From: CAZUCD01 sp964618855
GTDB lineage: Bacteria; Sumerlaeota; Sumerlaeia; SLMS01; JANRJK01
NCBI GenBank assembly: GCA_964618855.1
Contig: CAZUCD010000072.1
Location: 1-17,705, forward strand
DNA: 17,705 bases
Reading direction: 5' to 3'
In this document: piece after piece, positions 6,801 to 16,400 of the stretch
Layout of the letters: each line of letters starts with the position of its first letter
How positions within the stretch are numbered: position 1 is the first letter of the stretch
Made by a program: the position numbers and the translations under genes
Notes under the pieces: model-generated
The model's database searches: none
Seen by the model: only the letters and a program-made list of their open reading frames with translations
What the model was told of the DNA's origin: nothing

Positions 6801-7250
6801 ATGTCCAAGTCCCCGAACACGGTCAGACTCCACCGGGTGATGCGCTGTCCGGCGGAGCACCTATACCGCGCATTCCTCGACCCGATGGCGAAGGTGAAGT
6901 GGCTGCCGCCGCACGGTTTCGTTGCGGAAGTACAGCACTCCGACGTGCGTGTCGGGGGCGGCTACCGCATGTCCTTCACGAACTTCCGCACGGGCCAATC
7001 GCATGCATTCGGAGGCACCTACGTGGAGCTGGTACCGGGCGAGCGCATCCGCTACACGGACAGATTCGACGACGCGAACCTGCCTGGCGAGATGCAGGTG
7101 ACAGTGACTTTCCGTTCCGTCATGGGAGTGACGGAGTTGTCGATCATCCAGGAGAACATCCCGGAGGCGATCCCCGCCGAGATGTGCTACCTGGGCTGGC
7201 AGGAGTCGCTCCTTCTCCTGGCGCAGCTTGTCGAGCCCGAGATTCCCTGA
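6801..7250 (+). CDS. SRPBCC/AHSA1-type START-fold protein
   Basis: A 149-residue protein matching the activator-of-Hsp90 homologue 1-like (SRPBCC) family. The order is VRLHRVMRCPAEHLYRAFLD (8-27), KWLPPHGF (33-40), VRVGGGYRMSF (49-59), FGGTYVELVPGERIRYTDRF (70-89), VTVTFRSVMGVTELSIIQE (101-119) and the long C-terminal helix starting at GWQESL. It is the usual length for a stand-alone domain with a hydrophobic ligand cavity; the ligand is unknown. Another in-frame ATG lies at 6789, but GAGGGA (6791-6796) is placed to serve the ATG at 6801, so that start is preferred. The stop is 3 bp from the stop of the convergent AlkD-like gene. Confidence 0.92.
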   Translation: MSKSPNTVRLHRVMRCPAEHLYRAFLDPMAKVKWLPPHGFVAEVQHSDVRVGGGYRMSFTNFRTGQSHAFGGTYVELVPGERIRYTDRFDDANLPGEMQVTVTFRSVMGVTELSIIQENIPEAIPAEMCYLGWQESLLLLAQLVEPEIP

Positions 7251-7253
7251 CGG

Positions 7254-7967
7254 TCAGCCCCCCGCACGGCGCACCATCTCCGTGATCCACGTGGGCGCAA
7301 AGGGCGAGGTGCAGCCCTTCGAACACGGAAAGTCGCGGTAGATGCCGAGCTTCTCACCAATCGCGATGGCGCGCTCGCGGAGGGCCGGGTGGTGGATGCC
7401 GATGCCGGCCAGGCAGAAGTTCATGGTCCACTGCGACGGCGCGGGCGCCTTCGCCATCTCCTTCTCGATGCGGTCGAGGAGCGCCGGAAGGTCGAGGCCA
7501 TCGGAGTCCTTTCCGATGCGCTCGGAGGTGAGGCCCCATCCGGCGCGCGCCGCCCAGGGGTCCTTGTCCTTCATCCATTTCACGCGGAGTGCTTCCTTCC
7601 CCGGGTGGTTGCGCACGACGTAGGAATTCAGCCAGTCGGCGAGTTGGCCGAAGGTGGCCTCGCGCACCATGCGGTCGAGGTCTGCCGGGGGCAGTTTCGC
7701 GGGATCGACAAGGAGCGTCGCGAGGAGGCGGGCCTCGAGGTTTCCCGTGGCCCACAGCGCTGGCACGAGGTCGTGGCCGGCCTTGAACTTCTTTGCAACC
7801 TTTCGGATTTCGCCCATGGGGACGCCGAACTGGTTGTCGCCCGCGCCGAGCCTTGAGTTGCGCGCGCGGACCTTCTCGTCGCCAAGCGCGGCGAGTTGGG
7901 CAAGCGCGTCCTTGATGGGGTCGCCACCCTTCGCCGCCGGAGCGCCCTTGGTGACTGCCTTTGCCAT
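7254..7967 (-). CDS. AlkD-like DNA alkylation repair protein
   Basis: A 237-residue helical-repeat protein of the DNA alkylation repair family (HEAT-like). Recognisable segments are FGVPMGEIRKVAKKF (47-61), ALWATGNLEARLLATLLVDP (70-89), FGQLADWLNSYVV (106-118), DPWAARAGWGL (136-146) and WTMNFCLAGIGIHHPALRERAIAIGEKLG (split: WTMNFCLAGIGIHHP, then ALRERAIAIGEKLG, 180-208). By family it is a glycosylase-like enzyme that recognises alkylated purines such as 3- or 7-alkyl adducts. The C-terminus FPCSKGCTSPFAPTWITEMVRR carries two cysteines seen in the AlkD-like subset with GCTSPYAPxWI. AAGGAGA lies 6 bases before the ATG at 7967, the best SD in the window. It is 81 bp downstream of the DUF1801 gene on the same strand, so they may share a transcript. 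Confidence 0.93.
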   Translation of the reverse strand: MAKAVTKGAPAAKGGDPIKDALAQLAALGDEKVRARNSRLGAGDNQFGVPMGEIRKVAKKFKAGHDLVPALWATGNLEARLLATLLVDPAKLPPADLDRMVREATFGQLADWLNSYVVRNHPGKEALRVKWMKDKDPWAARAGWGLTSERIGKDSDGLDLPALLDRIEKEMAKAPAPSQWTMNFCLAGIGIHHPALRERAIAIGEKLGIYRDFPCSKGCTSPFAPTWITEMVRRAGG

Positions 7968-8048
7968 GTCGGTTCTCCTTGTTCGTCGCCCGTCGGAATA
8001 ACGGGAAGGGATGCGTCGGCGGGCGTCAATGCGCGGGGGGTGGAGCTT

Positions 8049-8516
8049 CTAGAAACACCGCTCGCCGTCGAGAGCGCTCGCCTGCCGGACCCAGTCGGCG
8101 AACTGCGCCTCGTCGATGACGTCGTCCTCGTGGACGTGGAAGTAGCGGACGTCCTTCATCTTCGATGCGACCGGGGGCATCGGTGTCAGCGATGCACCGC
8201 GGAAGAACGAGACCTTTACGTATCTCGTGATGCAGTGGAACGCAAGGAACCATCCCCTGCCCTCGATTCCGTAGAAGGGTGTGTTCCAGCGCACGGCCCT
8301 GCGCACGCCGGGGACGGTTCGAGCGACGATGGCGTCGATGCGCGCCCCGACGTCGCGCTTCCAGCCGGGCATGGCGGCGATGTAGGCCAGCACGGGGGCG
8401 TCGCCGTCCGCCTTCGCGATCTGCGGGTTGCCGCCGGAGAGTAGCTTGGGCTTCGACGTGGACGCCGCGGGCTGCCTGGGGCGCTTCGGGGTGGTGCGGG
8501 ATGCCTTCTTCGCCAT
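8049..8516 (-). CDS. DUF1801 (YdhG-like) protein
   Basis: A 155-residue protein. After a basic, Lys/Pro/Ser-rich N-terminal 35 residues, the DUF1801 domain runs from about 40 to 150: VLAYIAAMPGWKRDVGARID, VPGVRRAVRWNTPFYGIEG with the family-typical WN-P-F/Y core, GWFLAFHCITRYVKVSFFRG and the C-terminal VIDEAQFADWVRQAS. Related domains are annotated as iron-chaperone or CyaY-operon-like proteins; the real function is unsure. Start: ATG at 8516 with AAGGAG 8 bases upstream. That SD lies inside the last codons of the kinase gene, whose TGA (8522-8524) falls between SD and start. This spacing indicates translational coupling to the kinase. A GTG at 8525 overlaps the SD and is rejected. Confidence 0.9.
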   Translation of the reverse strand: MAKKASRTTPKRPRQPAASTSKPKLLSGGNPQIAKADGDAPVLAYIAAMPGWKRDVGARIDAIVARTVPGVRRAVRWNTPFYGIEGRGWFLAFHCITRYVKVSFFRGASLTPMPPVASKMKDVRYFHVHEDDVIDEAQFADWVRQASALDGERCF

Positions 8517-8521
8517 GGGGA

Positions 8522-11500
8522 TCACTCCTTCGAGCCGGCGTCGGTGGGTGGCGGGGCGCTGCTGCCGCGTTTCGTGACGAATGCGAAGGCGTCATCGATG
8601 CGCGCGGCCTCGCGGTCGCGGAGCACTTCCAGATTCTCGCCCTTCAGCCGCAGGGACGCCGCTCGCCGGGCGAGGTCCGTGAAGTACTGCGAGGCTGGAA
8701 TGTCGGGCTCGATGGGCTGCCACGCGGGATCGGCCCGCGCCCTTCGGATGAGTTCGTCCCATTCGGGCTCCGGCGTCGCGGCGAGGTAGGCCTCGATGGC
8801 CGCCGCGTACTCCTCTCGCGCGGCCTGAAGGTGAGCCCTGGCCTTGGCAGTATCGAGTGGCGGACCATCCAGCGCCGCCGCCTGGAGGAACCTTCCCGGA
8901 AGGCCCACCGCCGGCAGTGCCCCAAGGCCGGGCGGGGGCGGGTCCGGAGGCTGCACGCCGAGGCGGGCCAGGGTTTCGCCGGTTTCCCCGGGGACGAATC
9001 CCAGCGCGGCCCGGACCGCCCATAGCCACCGCGCCACTGCGGCGGCCTGCTCTCGTTCGCCCCTGTCGATGTAGACGCGGGCCATGGAATCGATGGGCAT
9101 GAAGAGGTGCGAGACGTGCCCGGGGTCCCCCTTGCGGAGCAGGTGCGACAAGTCACCTACGATCCGCCCCCTCGTGGCGCCGAGCACGATGGCGGCGAGG
9201 CCGGCCGGGCCGTTCGAGAGATCGGGCGACTTGATGAGGGAGCGCCGAAGGAGCACGGTCGCCTTGTCGTCGAACTGCTCCTTGGTGTCTCGCGCGCCAT
9301 CGTCGAACCACCGCATGTAAAAGCGGGCGCCCTCGTGCGCGAGGTACTCCGTCAGGCCGGCGGCATCGCTCGGCGCACCAGCGGCCAACGGGATGAAGAT
9401 GTCCATCACGGTGCCGCGCGGAACCTCCGCGACGTCGCCCGGGACGGCCGCGGCTTCGTACCAGTACGCCCCGAGGTCGACCTTCTGCTGGGCTATGGAC
9501 CACCTGCGGTAGCGCGCCACCTTCCAAAGGTCCAGGCGCTCGCGCAGGGACATGGAGGCATCGCCGGGGAGGTCGGAGGTGCGCGAGGGCGCGATGTCGA
9601 TCAGCATGCCCTCCCACTCCTCGGTCATGTGGATCATGCGGCGCTCGTCGGCGGAGATGCCGCCAAATCCTTGCGCCATCGCGTAGGATTCCCTGCCGGT
9701 GCGCGTGTCCCAGAACCTTGCTGCGCCCCCGGCGGACGAGACGATGCGCGCATCGCCGCCCAGGAAGCGCACGTTGGCCATGGGGAAGTCGGTGCGATCC
9801 AGGCGGCAGATCTCGCGCCCTTCCGGCAGGGTCCTGAAGTCGGGATTGCCGACGGCGGGCCAGGCGAGGATCCGCTTGCCGTCCGGCGTGATCGCCGCTC
9901 CCGCGACGGGGAATCCGAAGTTGATCGCATGCGCGGGGCGGTCTGCGCCGTCGGCCCAGAGGCGAACCCAGCCATCCTCGCCGTAGGTGGCGATGTGCCC
10001 GGTCCCGCGCACCGCGAGGAGGCCGTTCACGGGCCCCTTGTGGGCGTGGATTGTGGAGGCCACCGCCCCCGTGTCGGGATTGAGCGTCAACAGGTTGCCC
10101 AGCGCGGTCCTGACATACAGGCGCCCACCCGTCGCATCGAAGGATGCGCCGATGAACGCATCGCCGTCCCCTGCGTCCAACTCGAACTGGGGCACCTTCT
10201 CGACGCCGGCAAGCGACCACGAAGCGAGGCGCGACTGGTCGGCGCGGATGCCCACCATCTGCTCGCGGTCGGGATGCAGTGCAAAGGTCCCGATGACTCC
10301 GTCCCCCCATGTGTAGGAGCCAAGGACGCGGCTCGAACTCCGATCGGCCTTCTCGACCGTGAAGTTCTCCCCACGGATTCCTGGAATGTAGATCCTCGCG
10401 AGGTCGGCGGTGAGCCGCCCTCCCATGTAGAGCGAGAACATCCGGCCGCCGACGAATTGGAGGTCGCCGTGCTCGGTGTCGCGCTGCTCGAACCAATACA
10501 TCGCGAGTGCCGACGTGTATGCGTCCCCGCCCCCGATCGATGATGTGTGCCCGGGAATCCGGATGCCGGGGTACGGTGCCCCGATGGGCCGGATCACCGT
10601 CTTGTCATCGAACACGACCCATGCTGCGTTGCCACTGGGCATCAGCTCGATGTTGTGGTTGCCGGGATAGTCGAGCACGGCCGGGAACCCAACATGACGA
10701 AGTTCCGGAAAGGTGAAGAGTTGCCTCCTGCCGGTGGGGTCGACGTCGCAGAGGACGACGTCCTCGGATTCAGAGAGGGAGATGTTGTGGGAACTTGGGG
10801 GCCGGGTTTCCCGGGTCGGTTCCGATGCCGCGACCAGCGGCGCGGGCAGGTCCCACAGCACCCTTTCCCCCGACTCGAGGTTCCAGACGATGACGCCGGG
10901 TTCCGCGCCACCTCCCGTCGTGACGATCCACGGTCGGTGCTGGCAGAGGTGGAACCTGAAGTGCGAGCCGGGGAAGGCCTTCAGCCCGCCGGACTCGACG
11001 CGGCCTGCCATGAGCGGATTGCGCTCGTATCCGAAGGCGAACCACTCGCGGCTTGGGTCCGATCGGGCGGAGTACGACCAATAGGCGGTGCCGTCGGGTG
11101 CCTGGGCGTGGAGGAGTTCCCGTTTCCCCTTCGCCATGTCGAGGCGCCACACCTCCCCATGGCAAACGGCAACGAGCTTGTCCCCGCGCCAAAACAAATC
11201 ACCTATGGCCCTGTCCGACTGCCAGTGCATGCGCGTGGCGCCCCCCGCGACATCAAGGAGCAGAAGGCGGCCATCCACGAGGCCGACCGCCAGCTGCCGC
11301 TTGTCCGGGGAAATCTCGAGCGACGTGACCGCGCCCTCGCCCTCGAACCGTGCAAGCCTGGCGCCCGTCCGTGTGTCATGGAGGGACGCGGGGAGCCCGA
11401 CGGTGTAGATCGCGAGCATGGACTCGTCCGGGGAGAACTTGAACCGGAGGCCGGCGACCTCGTGCGACCCCAGGATGGCGATGCGCTCTCCGGTCTCGGC

Positions 11501-13327
11501 CTTGAGGAGGCACAGCCCGTCCTGCTCGTTGCGCGCGATCACAAGCCGCTTGGTGGGCGAAAACTCGAAGTAGCGGTACGGGACCTCCCACAGGTCCTGC
11601 ATGGCACGGGTCAGGAGGAAGCCCCACTCCCAGAATCGCTTCTCCTCCGGGATGGAGTAGAGATGTGCGATGGCCTCGTCGCGGCGGTCCTGCTCGATGA
11701 GCGCGTCGGCGAGGAGCAGGGTTGCGCGGTCCAGTTCATCCTGTGCCGCGCGCCGGGCGTCGCTCTCGGCGATGCGCGCCTCCGTTGTGATCCGGAGCTG
11801 GTCGCCCGTGCGGTCGTTCGCCTTCTTCAGTTGGTAGGTGAAGGCCGCGCCTCCCGCAAACACGAGCACGACGAGGATCGCGGTGAGCGCGGCGAACTGG
11901 CGCAGGCGCAGGCGCTGGAGCTTCAGCCGGCGCTCCGCCTCGTCGACGCGGGTGAGCAGTCCCTCGCGGGCCGGGACGGAAGCCATGCGCTCGCCCTGGG
12001 CGCGGGCCAGCTTCAGGTCGCCGGACGCGAGGGCGAGCTCGGCGTATCCCCCGACGAGTCGCTCGCGCAGGGCCGCGCACTCTGGGTTGTCCGGCCAAAG
12101 GCTCTGCGCCTGGCCAAGCCGCGTCAGCCCGTTCACGAACGCTGCGTAGGTCCGCGCGTGAGTTTCGCCGGCGAGTTGTGACGTGATCGCCACCGACTCG
12201 CGGCGCCTGCCCGCGCCCGTCATGTAGTCCTGGAGGCGGTCGATGAACTCGCGCGCGGTCGGGCGCGAGTCCGTCGCCGGGTTCAATGCGTCCCCGACCA
12301 GCGACCGCAGCTCCTCCGGCGGGTGCCTGCCCGGCGCGGCCTCCTCCCAGGGGGTCACGATCCCCTCCGCGGCGTTGCGGAAGGCGGCCGCGGAGGAATC
12401 GCCCGGATGCGGGCGCCTGCCCGTCATCACGTTGAAGAGCATTCCGCCGAGCAGGTAGACGTCCGTCCAGGGGCCGATGCGCGCGGAGGTGGGCTCGGTC
12501 TGCTCGGGCGCCATGTATCCCGGCGTCCCGGCGGGGTTCTCGCAGCTGTCCAAGTCCGGGTAGATCCGGCCGGGGGCGAACTCGCTGGGGAACTCGGGCT
12601 TGGCGCCGACCATCACCGCGAGGCCCCAGTCCATCAGCAGCACTTCGCCGAACTCACCAATCATCACCTGCGATGGCTTGAGGTCGCGGTGGACGACGCC
12701 GCGCGAGTGCGCGAACGCGACCGCCTGCGCGACCTGCGACAGGATGGGGAGGTGCCTCGCGAGGTGGGACTCGGCGTCGAGCGCCTGCATGTCCGCGTCC
12801 AGGAGCTTGTTCCAGCCGTGCCCCTTCACGAGCTTCATCGCGAGGAGCGGAATGCCGGACTCATCGATGCCGAGGTCGTACACGGGGACAATGTTCGGAT
12901 GGTCGAGGAGCGCGGAGGTCATTGCCTCCCATTCGAATGTCCTGCGCATCGTGGCATCGTCGCCGAGCGTGGATCCGCCCGCGGCATGCCTCATGCGCTT
13001 GACGGCGACCCTCCGCCACAGGCGCCGCTGGATGGCCTCCCAGACCTCCCCCATGCCCCCGCGGCCGACCAGGCGCAGGAGGGTGAACCCGAGGGCCTCC
13101 GCCTGGCGGGACTCGCGCGCCGCATCGATCGGTTGGGGAGACTCCGCGCGAGTCTCCGAGAGGTCGCGGCCAAACGTGGGGGCGGAGAAGTCGTCCCCGT
13201 CCTCCGGCGGAATCCCGAGGGCCATCGTGCGGGGATTGTAGGACAGGGACGGGTTCGCGGGCAGGTTGGCCGGAGCCCCCGCGCGCAGCGAGCGGTCGGC
13301 GCTGTCACCCCCGGAGGAACTGTCCAT
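8522..13327 (-). CDS. Membrane Ser/Thr protein kinase with beta-propeller (DWG type)
   Basis: About 1601 residues. After an acidic, Ser-rich N-terminus, a Hanks-type kinase domain (about 80-370) shows P-loop GRGGMGEV (88-95), VAVK with K110, catalytic loop HRDLKPSQ (213-220), DWG (233-235) in place of DFG and GTPGYMAPE (267-275). Q220 replaces the usual Mg-binding Asn. A TPR-like helical segment (about 385-455), one transmembrane helix (478-498, LTAILVVLVFAGGAAF core) and the linker EEKRFWEWGFLL (about 561-572) follow. Blades with SPDE, SPDK and TPDG turns form a WD40/YVTN-like propeller up to about 1230. A motif WKVARYRRW and a roughly 330-residue helical tail complete it. By family the kinase is cytoplasmic and the propeller extracytoplasmic or a sensor. 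The ATG at 13327 is chosen; a TTG at 13369 would add 14 residues and is not excluded. SD is weak. It is divergent from the cyclase-kinase gene. Confidence 0.93.
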   Translation of the reverse strand: MDSSSGGDSADRSLRAGAPANLPANPSLSYNPRTMALGIPPEDGDDFSAPTFGRDLSETRAESPQPIDAARESRQAEALGFTLLRLVGRGGMGEVWEAIQRRLWRRVAVKRMRHAAGGSTLGDDATMRRTFEWEAMTSALLDHPNIVPVYDLGIDESGIPLLAMKLVKGHGWNKLLDADMQALDAESHLARHLPILSQVAQAVAFAHSRGVVHRDLKPSQVMIGEFGEVLLMDWGLAVMVGAKPEFPSEFAPGRIYPDLDSCENPAGTPGYMAPEQTEPTSARIGPWTDVYLLGGMLFNVMTGRRPHPGDSSAAAFRNAAEGIVTPWEEAAPGRHPPEELRSLVGDALNPATDSRPTAREFIDRLQDYMTGAGRRRESVAITSQLAGETHARTYAAFVNGLTRLGQAQSLWPDNPECAALRERLVGGYAELALASGDLKLARAQGERMASVPAREGLLTRVDEAERRLKLQRLRLRQFAALTAILVVLVFAGGAAFTYQLKKANDRTGDQLRITTEARIAESDARRAAQDELDRATLLLADALIEQDRRDEAIAHLYSIPEEKRFWEWGFLLTRAMQDLWEVPYRYFEFSPTKRLVIARNEQDGLCLLKAETGERIAILGSHEVAGLRFKFSPDESMLAIYTVGLPASLHDTRTGARLARFEGEGAVTSLEISPDKRQLAVGLVDGRLLLLDVAGGATRMHWQSDRAIGDLFWRGDKLVAVCHGEVWRLDMAKGKRELLHAQAPDGTAYWSYSARSDPSREWFAFGYERNPLMAGRVESGGLKAFPGSHFRFHLCQHRPWIVTTGGGAEPGVIVWNLESGERVLWDLPAPLVAASEPTRETRPPSSHNISLSESEDVVLCDVDPTGRRQLFTFPELRHVGFPAVLDYPGNHNIELMPSGNAAWVVFDDKTVIRPIGAPYPGIRIPGHTSSIGGGDAYTSALAMYWFEQRDTEHGDLQFVGGRMFSLYMGGRLTADLARIYIPGIRGENFTVEKADRSSSRVLGSYTWGDGVIGTFALHPDREQMVGIRADQSRLASWSLAGVEKVPQFELDAGDGDAFIGASFDATGGRLYVRTALGNLLTLNPDTGAVASTIHAHKGPVNGLLAVRGTGHIATYGEDGWVRLWADGADRPAHAINFGFPVAGAAITPDGKRILAWPAVGNPDFRTLPEGREICRLDRTDFPMANVRFLGGDARIVSSAGGAARFWDTRTGRESYAMAQGFGGISADERRMIHMTEEWEGMLIDIAPSRTSDLPGDASMSLRERLDLWKVARYRRWSIAQQKVDLGAYWYEAAAVPGDVAEVPRGTVMDIFIPLAAGAPSDAAGLTEYLAHEGARFYMRWFDDGARDTKEQFDDKATVLLRRSLIKSPDLSNGPAGLAAIVLGATRGRIVGDLSHLLRKGDPGHVSHLFMPIDSMARVYIDRGEREQAAAVARWLWAVRAALGFVPGETGETLARLGVQPPDPPPPGLGALPAVGLPGRFLQAAALDGPPLDTAKARAHLQAAREEYAAAIEAYLAATPEPEWDELIRRARADPAWQPIEPDIPASQYFTDLARRAASLRLKGENLEVLRDREAARIDDAFAFVTKRGSSAPPPTDAGSKE

Positions 13328-13434
13328 GCGGAGCAGTTTCACGACGGGGAGCCTCGTCGCAAGCTTCAACCGGAGCGCCGCAACCGCCCGTGCCTTGGAC
13401 TTGATCCGATCACACGGACGTGATGGATGGGGGC
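13328..13434. other. Divergent promoter region between two giant kinase genes
   Basis: About 107 bp separate the two starts. A TTGGAC at 13395-13400 is the only -35-like element on the plus strand, and no -10 follows at the right distance. On the minus strand I see nothing convincing. The shared gap implies coordinated expression of both kinases, but the sequence does not show how. Confidence 0.45.
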
Positions 13435-16400
13435 ATGATGCCAGAGGGTTCGGTAAAGACGCTGCTGCTGACGGACCTTGTCGGCAGCACGGCGCTCACG
13501 GAGCGCCTCGGGGACGTGCGCGCCTCGGAACTGTTCGCACGCACGGACCGGATTGCGCGGGACCTGATCGCGCAGTTCAACGGGCGCGAGATCGACAAGT
13601 CCGACGGCTTCCTGGTCCTTTTCGAACGACCCATAGACGCGGTGCGGTGCGCGCTCGCGCTCCACGGGGCGCACCACGCGCTTTCGCAGGAGCTTGGCGA
13701 GCCGGTTGCGTCGCGCGCGGCGATCCATCTCGGCGAGGTCATCCTCAAGGAGAACGCACCGGAGGACATCGCGCGCGGAGCGAAGAGGATCGAGGCAACG
13801 TGCGCGGCGGTCCCGACATGCGCGCGTGTGATGGCTCTCGCGCAGGGTGGACAGACCCTGCTGACGCGCGGCGCGTTCGACGTGGCCCGCGTCGCCGCGC
13901 GGGGCAACACCGCCGTCCCGGAGGGCACGGACTGGGTCGCGCACGGGCCCTACGTCCTGAAGGGCTTCGATGAGCCCGTGGACGTGTTCGAGGCCGGCGT
14001 GCGCGGTGCGGCGCCGCTCACTCCCCCGCCGGACAGCGAGAAGGCGCGGCGGGCCGTCGCCGCGGGGGACGAGATCACGCTCGGCTGGCGCCCCGCGCCG
14101 GGGATCGAGCTCGAGGCACGCCCCAACTGGATACTGAAGGAGAAACTCGGCGAGGGTGGATTCGGCGAGGTCTGGCTGGTCGAGCACGCCAAGACCCACG
14201 CGCGGCGCGTCTTCAAGTTCTGCTTCCAGGCCGACCGGCTGCGGGGGCTCAAGCGCGAGGTCGTCCTTTTTCGCGTGCTGAAGGAGACGCTCGGCGACCG
14301 AGACGACATCGCTAAGGTCATCGACTGGAACTTCGAGAAGGCACCCTTCTTCATCGAGTCGGAGTACACCGAGGGCGGGGACCTGCTGGAGTGGGCGGAA
14401 TCGCAGGATGGCATCGCGAAGGTGCCGCTGGAGGTGCGGCTGGAGATCGTCGCGCAAGTGGCGGAGGCGGTCGGCGCCGCGCACTCCGTCGGCGTCCTCC
14501 ACAAGGACATCAAGCCCTCGAACATATTGGTAAGAAAGGGTGGCATGGCCGTCCCGGCCATGCCCGAAAGTGGCACGGGCGTCCCGCCCGTGCATGCCGG
14601 AGAGCGCGGAGCACCAGGAGAGAGCGGTGCACGGGCCACCACGGGCAGGATGCCCGTGCCACCCTCATCCCCTGCACCACGCATCGTGCTCACGGACTTC
14701 GGCATCGGCCTCATCACGGATCGGAGCGTCCTGGAGGCGAAAGGGATCACGGCGAGCGGAATGACCGAAAGCGTCGCCGGTGACCCGTCGAGCTCGCGCA
14801 CGGGCACACGGCTCTACATGGCGCCGGAGCTGCTCGAAGGAAAGCCGGCGACAATCCAGAGCGACGTGTATTCGCTCGGAATCATGCTGTACCAAGCCCT
14901 GGCAGGGGACTTCAGACGGGCGCTGTCGTCGGACTGGCGCGAGGACGTGGAGGACGAGCTGCTCCGCGAAGACATTGGCGCGTGCCTCGCCGGCGACCTG
15001 AAGCGGCGTCCGAGCAGCGCGGTCGAGGTCGCGTCTCGGCTAAGGAGTCTGGGGGCGCGCCGGGAGGAGAGGGATCGCGCCCGCCGCGAAAGGGCCGAGG
15101 CGGAGGCGGCGAAGGAGGCGCTGGAAAAGGCGAAGAGGAGGAGGAAGCTATTCGCGGTCGGCCTCATTACAGCTTGGGCGGTGGTGCTGGCACTGACGGC
15201 AGGAGTCGGGGTGCTCGTGGATGCCCGCGACACGGCCGAGCGGGAACGCAAGCGGGCGGAGGAGCGAGAGTGGCAAGCAAAGAGGGCCGCGAAGGTGGCG
15301 GAAACAGCTCGAGCGTCTGCAGAGCGACTCCGTGCTGAAGCGCGCGCTGGTGAATACGCCGACAGCATCGCAATTGCGGAGTCCCTGATTCGCAAAGGCA
15401 ACCTCGAAAGAGGCTACGCGCGCCTCATGCAAACAGAGGAGGGTGAACGAGGAATCGAGTTCGGATATCTATTAGGATTGACGAAGCAAGGACTGATCGA
15501 GCTGCCTGGAACAATTGGAGAAGAAGACCACCTCGAATGGTCCGGAGACGATCATCACGTTACAGTCGACAGTTACGGAGCGCTGGAATCCGAGCCGCGT
15601 GTTTGGGACTTGCAAACTGCCTGTGAAGTGACTTCGAAGTCATCTCGCTCCCGCAAGGCGCCCGTCGCGAACACTCAAGCCGGGGCCCCGTGGAGAGTTC
15701 GAGAAGAGACTACGCCCCGCCAGCACTACCGCGAGGTCAACGGCGCACGCGCGATCGACATCACCAAACCAAATCCCCTCAGACTGGTAGTGGAAGGCCC
15801 CAATCTCGAAGACGCCTTCAAGACGGTTTACGAAACTATCTGTACCATTTCGCTCGAGGATACGCCTTTCGGGTATCTTCTTGATCAGCCAAGAGGTTTG
15901 ATGTACGTGTTGGACAAGGGGAGCAAGCTCCGTCGCCATGTAGTGGCACCGGGCAATCGTGAGGGTAGTGAACTCAAGGACTTTGAGCCTCTTTGGGTTC
16001 CATTCGCAGGGTCCGGTTCGGTTCTTACGTGTAGTCCGGACAGAGCGAAGATGCTCATTTCTGGCCCGAGAGGGGCAGTTGTCATTGACTTGGAGAGATG
16101 GGAGGTCTTGGGCCAATTGCAGAAAGCTATTGGCTCGTCCGCATGGAGTCCCGACTCCACCCGGATCGCCCACTCACTCGGACGTACGATTGAGATACTC
16201 CGGGCCCCTTACTTGGAGGTTCTCAGAGAAGTCGGACTTCGCGGTCATGTGAGCAGAGTCCTATGGGACCATTCTTCAACTAGGATGATCGCGGTCTTGG
16301 AGGACGATTCAATGGTGGTTGTGGATGGCACCGTACCCCTGTCATCCCGGCCGCTTCGCTCGCCACTGGTGGACGAGTTGGACTTCCCCGTTTGGACTGG

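Noticed and set aside
7989..8005. Small hairpin CCCGT/ACGGG between the AlkD-like and DUF1801 genes as a terminator
   Set aside because: It is only 5 bp with a 7-base loop and no T-run follows in the direction of transcription.
13328..13369. TTG start at 13369 for the minus-strand kinase
   Set aside because: TTG is rare and no good SD precedes it; the ATG at 13327 gives a complete protein. It is not fully excluded.
9107..13423. Several open frames of 360-550 codons on the plus strand antisense to the minus-strand kinase gene
   Set aside because: They are low-complexity Arg/Gly/Ala/Pro/Asp-rich translations expected opposite GC-rich coding DNA. The minus strand has clear kinase motifs throughout.
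13366..14595. Minus-strand open frame of 409 codons starting with HGRDARAT-type peptide
   Set aside because: It is antisense to the cyclase and kinase domains; its first residues are only the reverse reading of the palindromic element.
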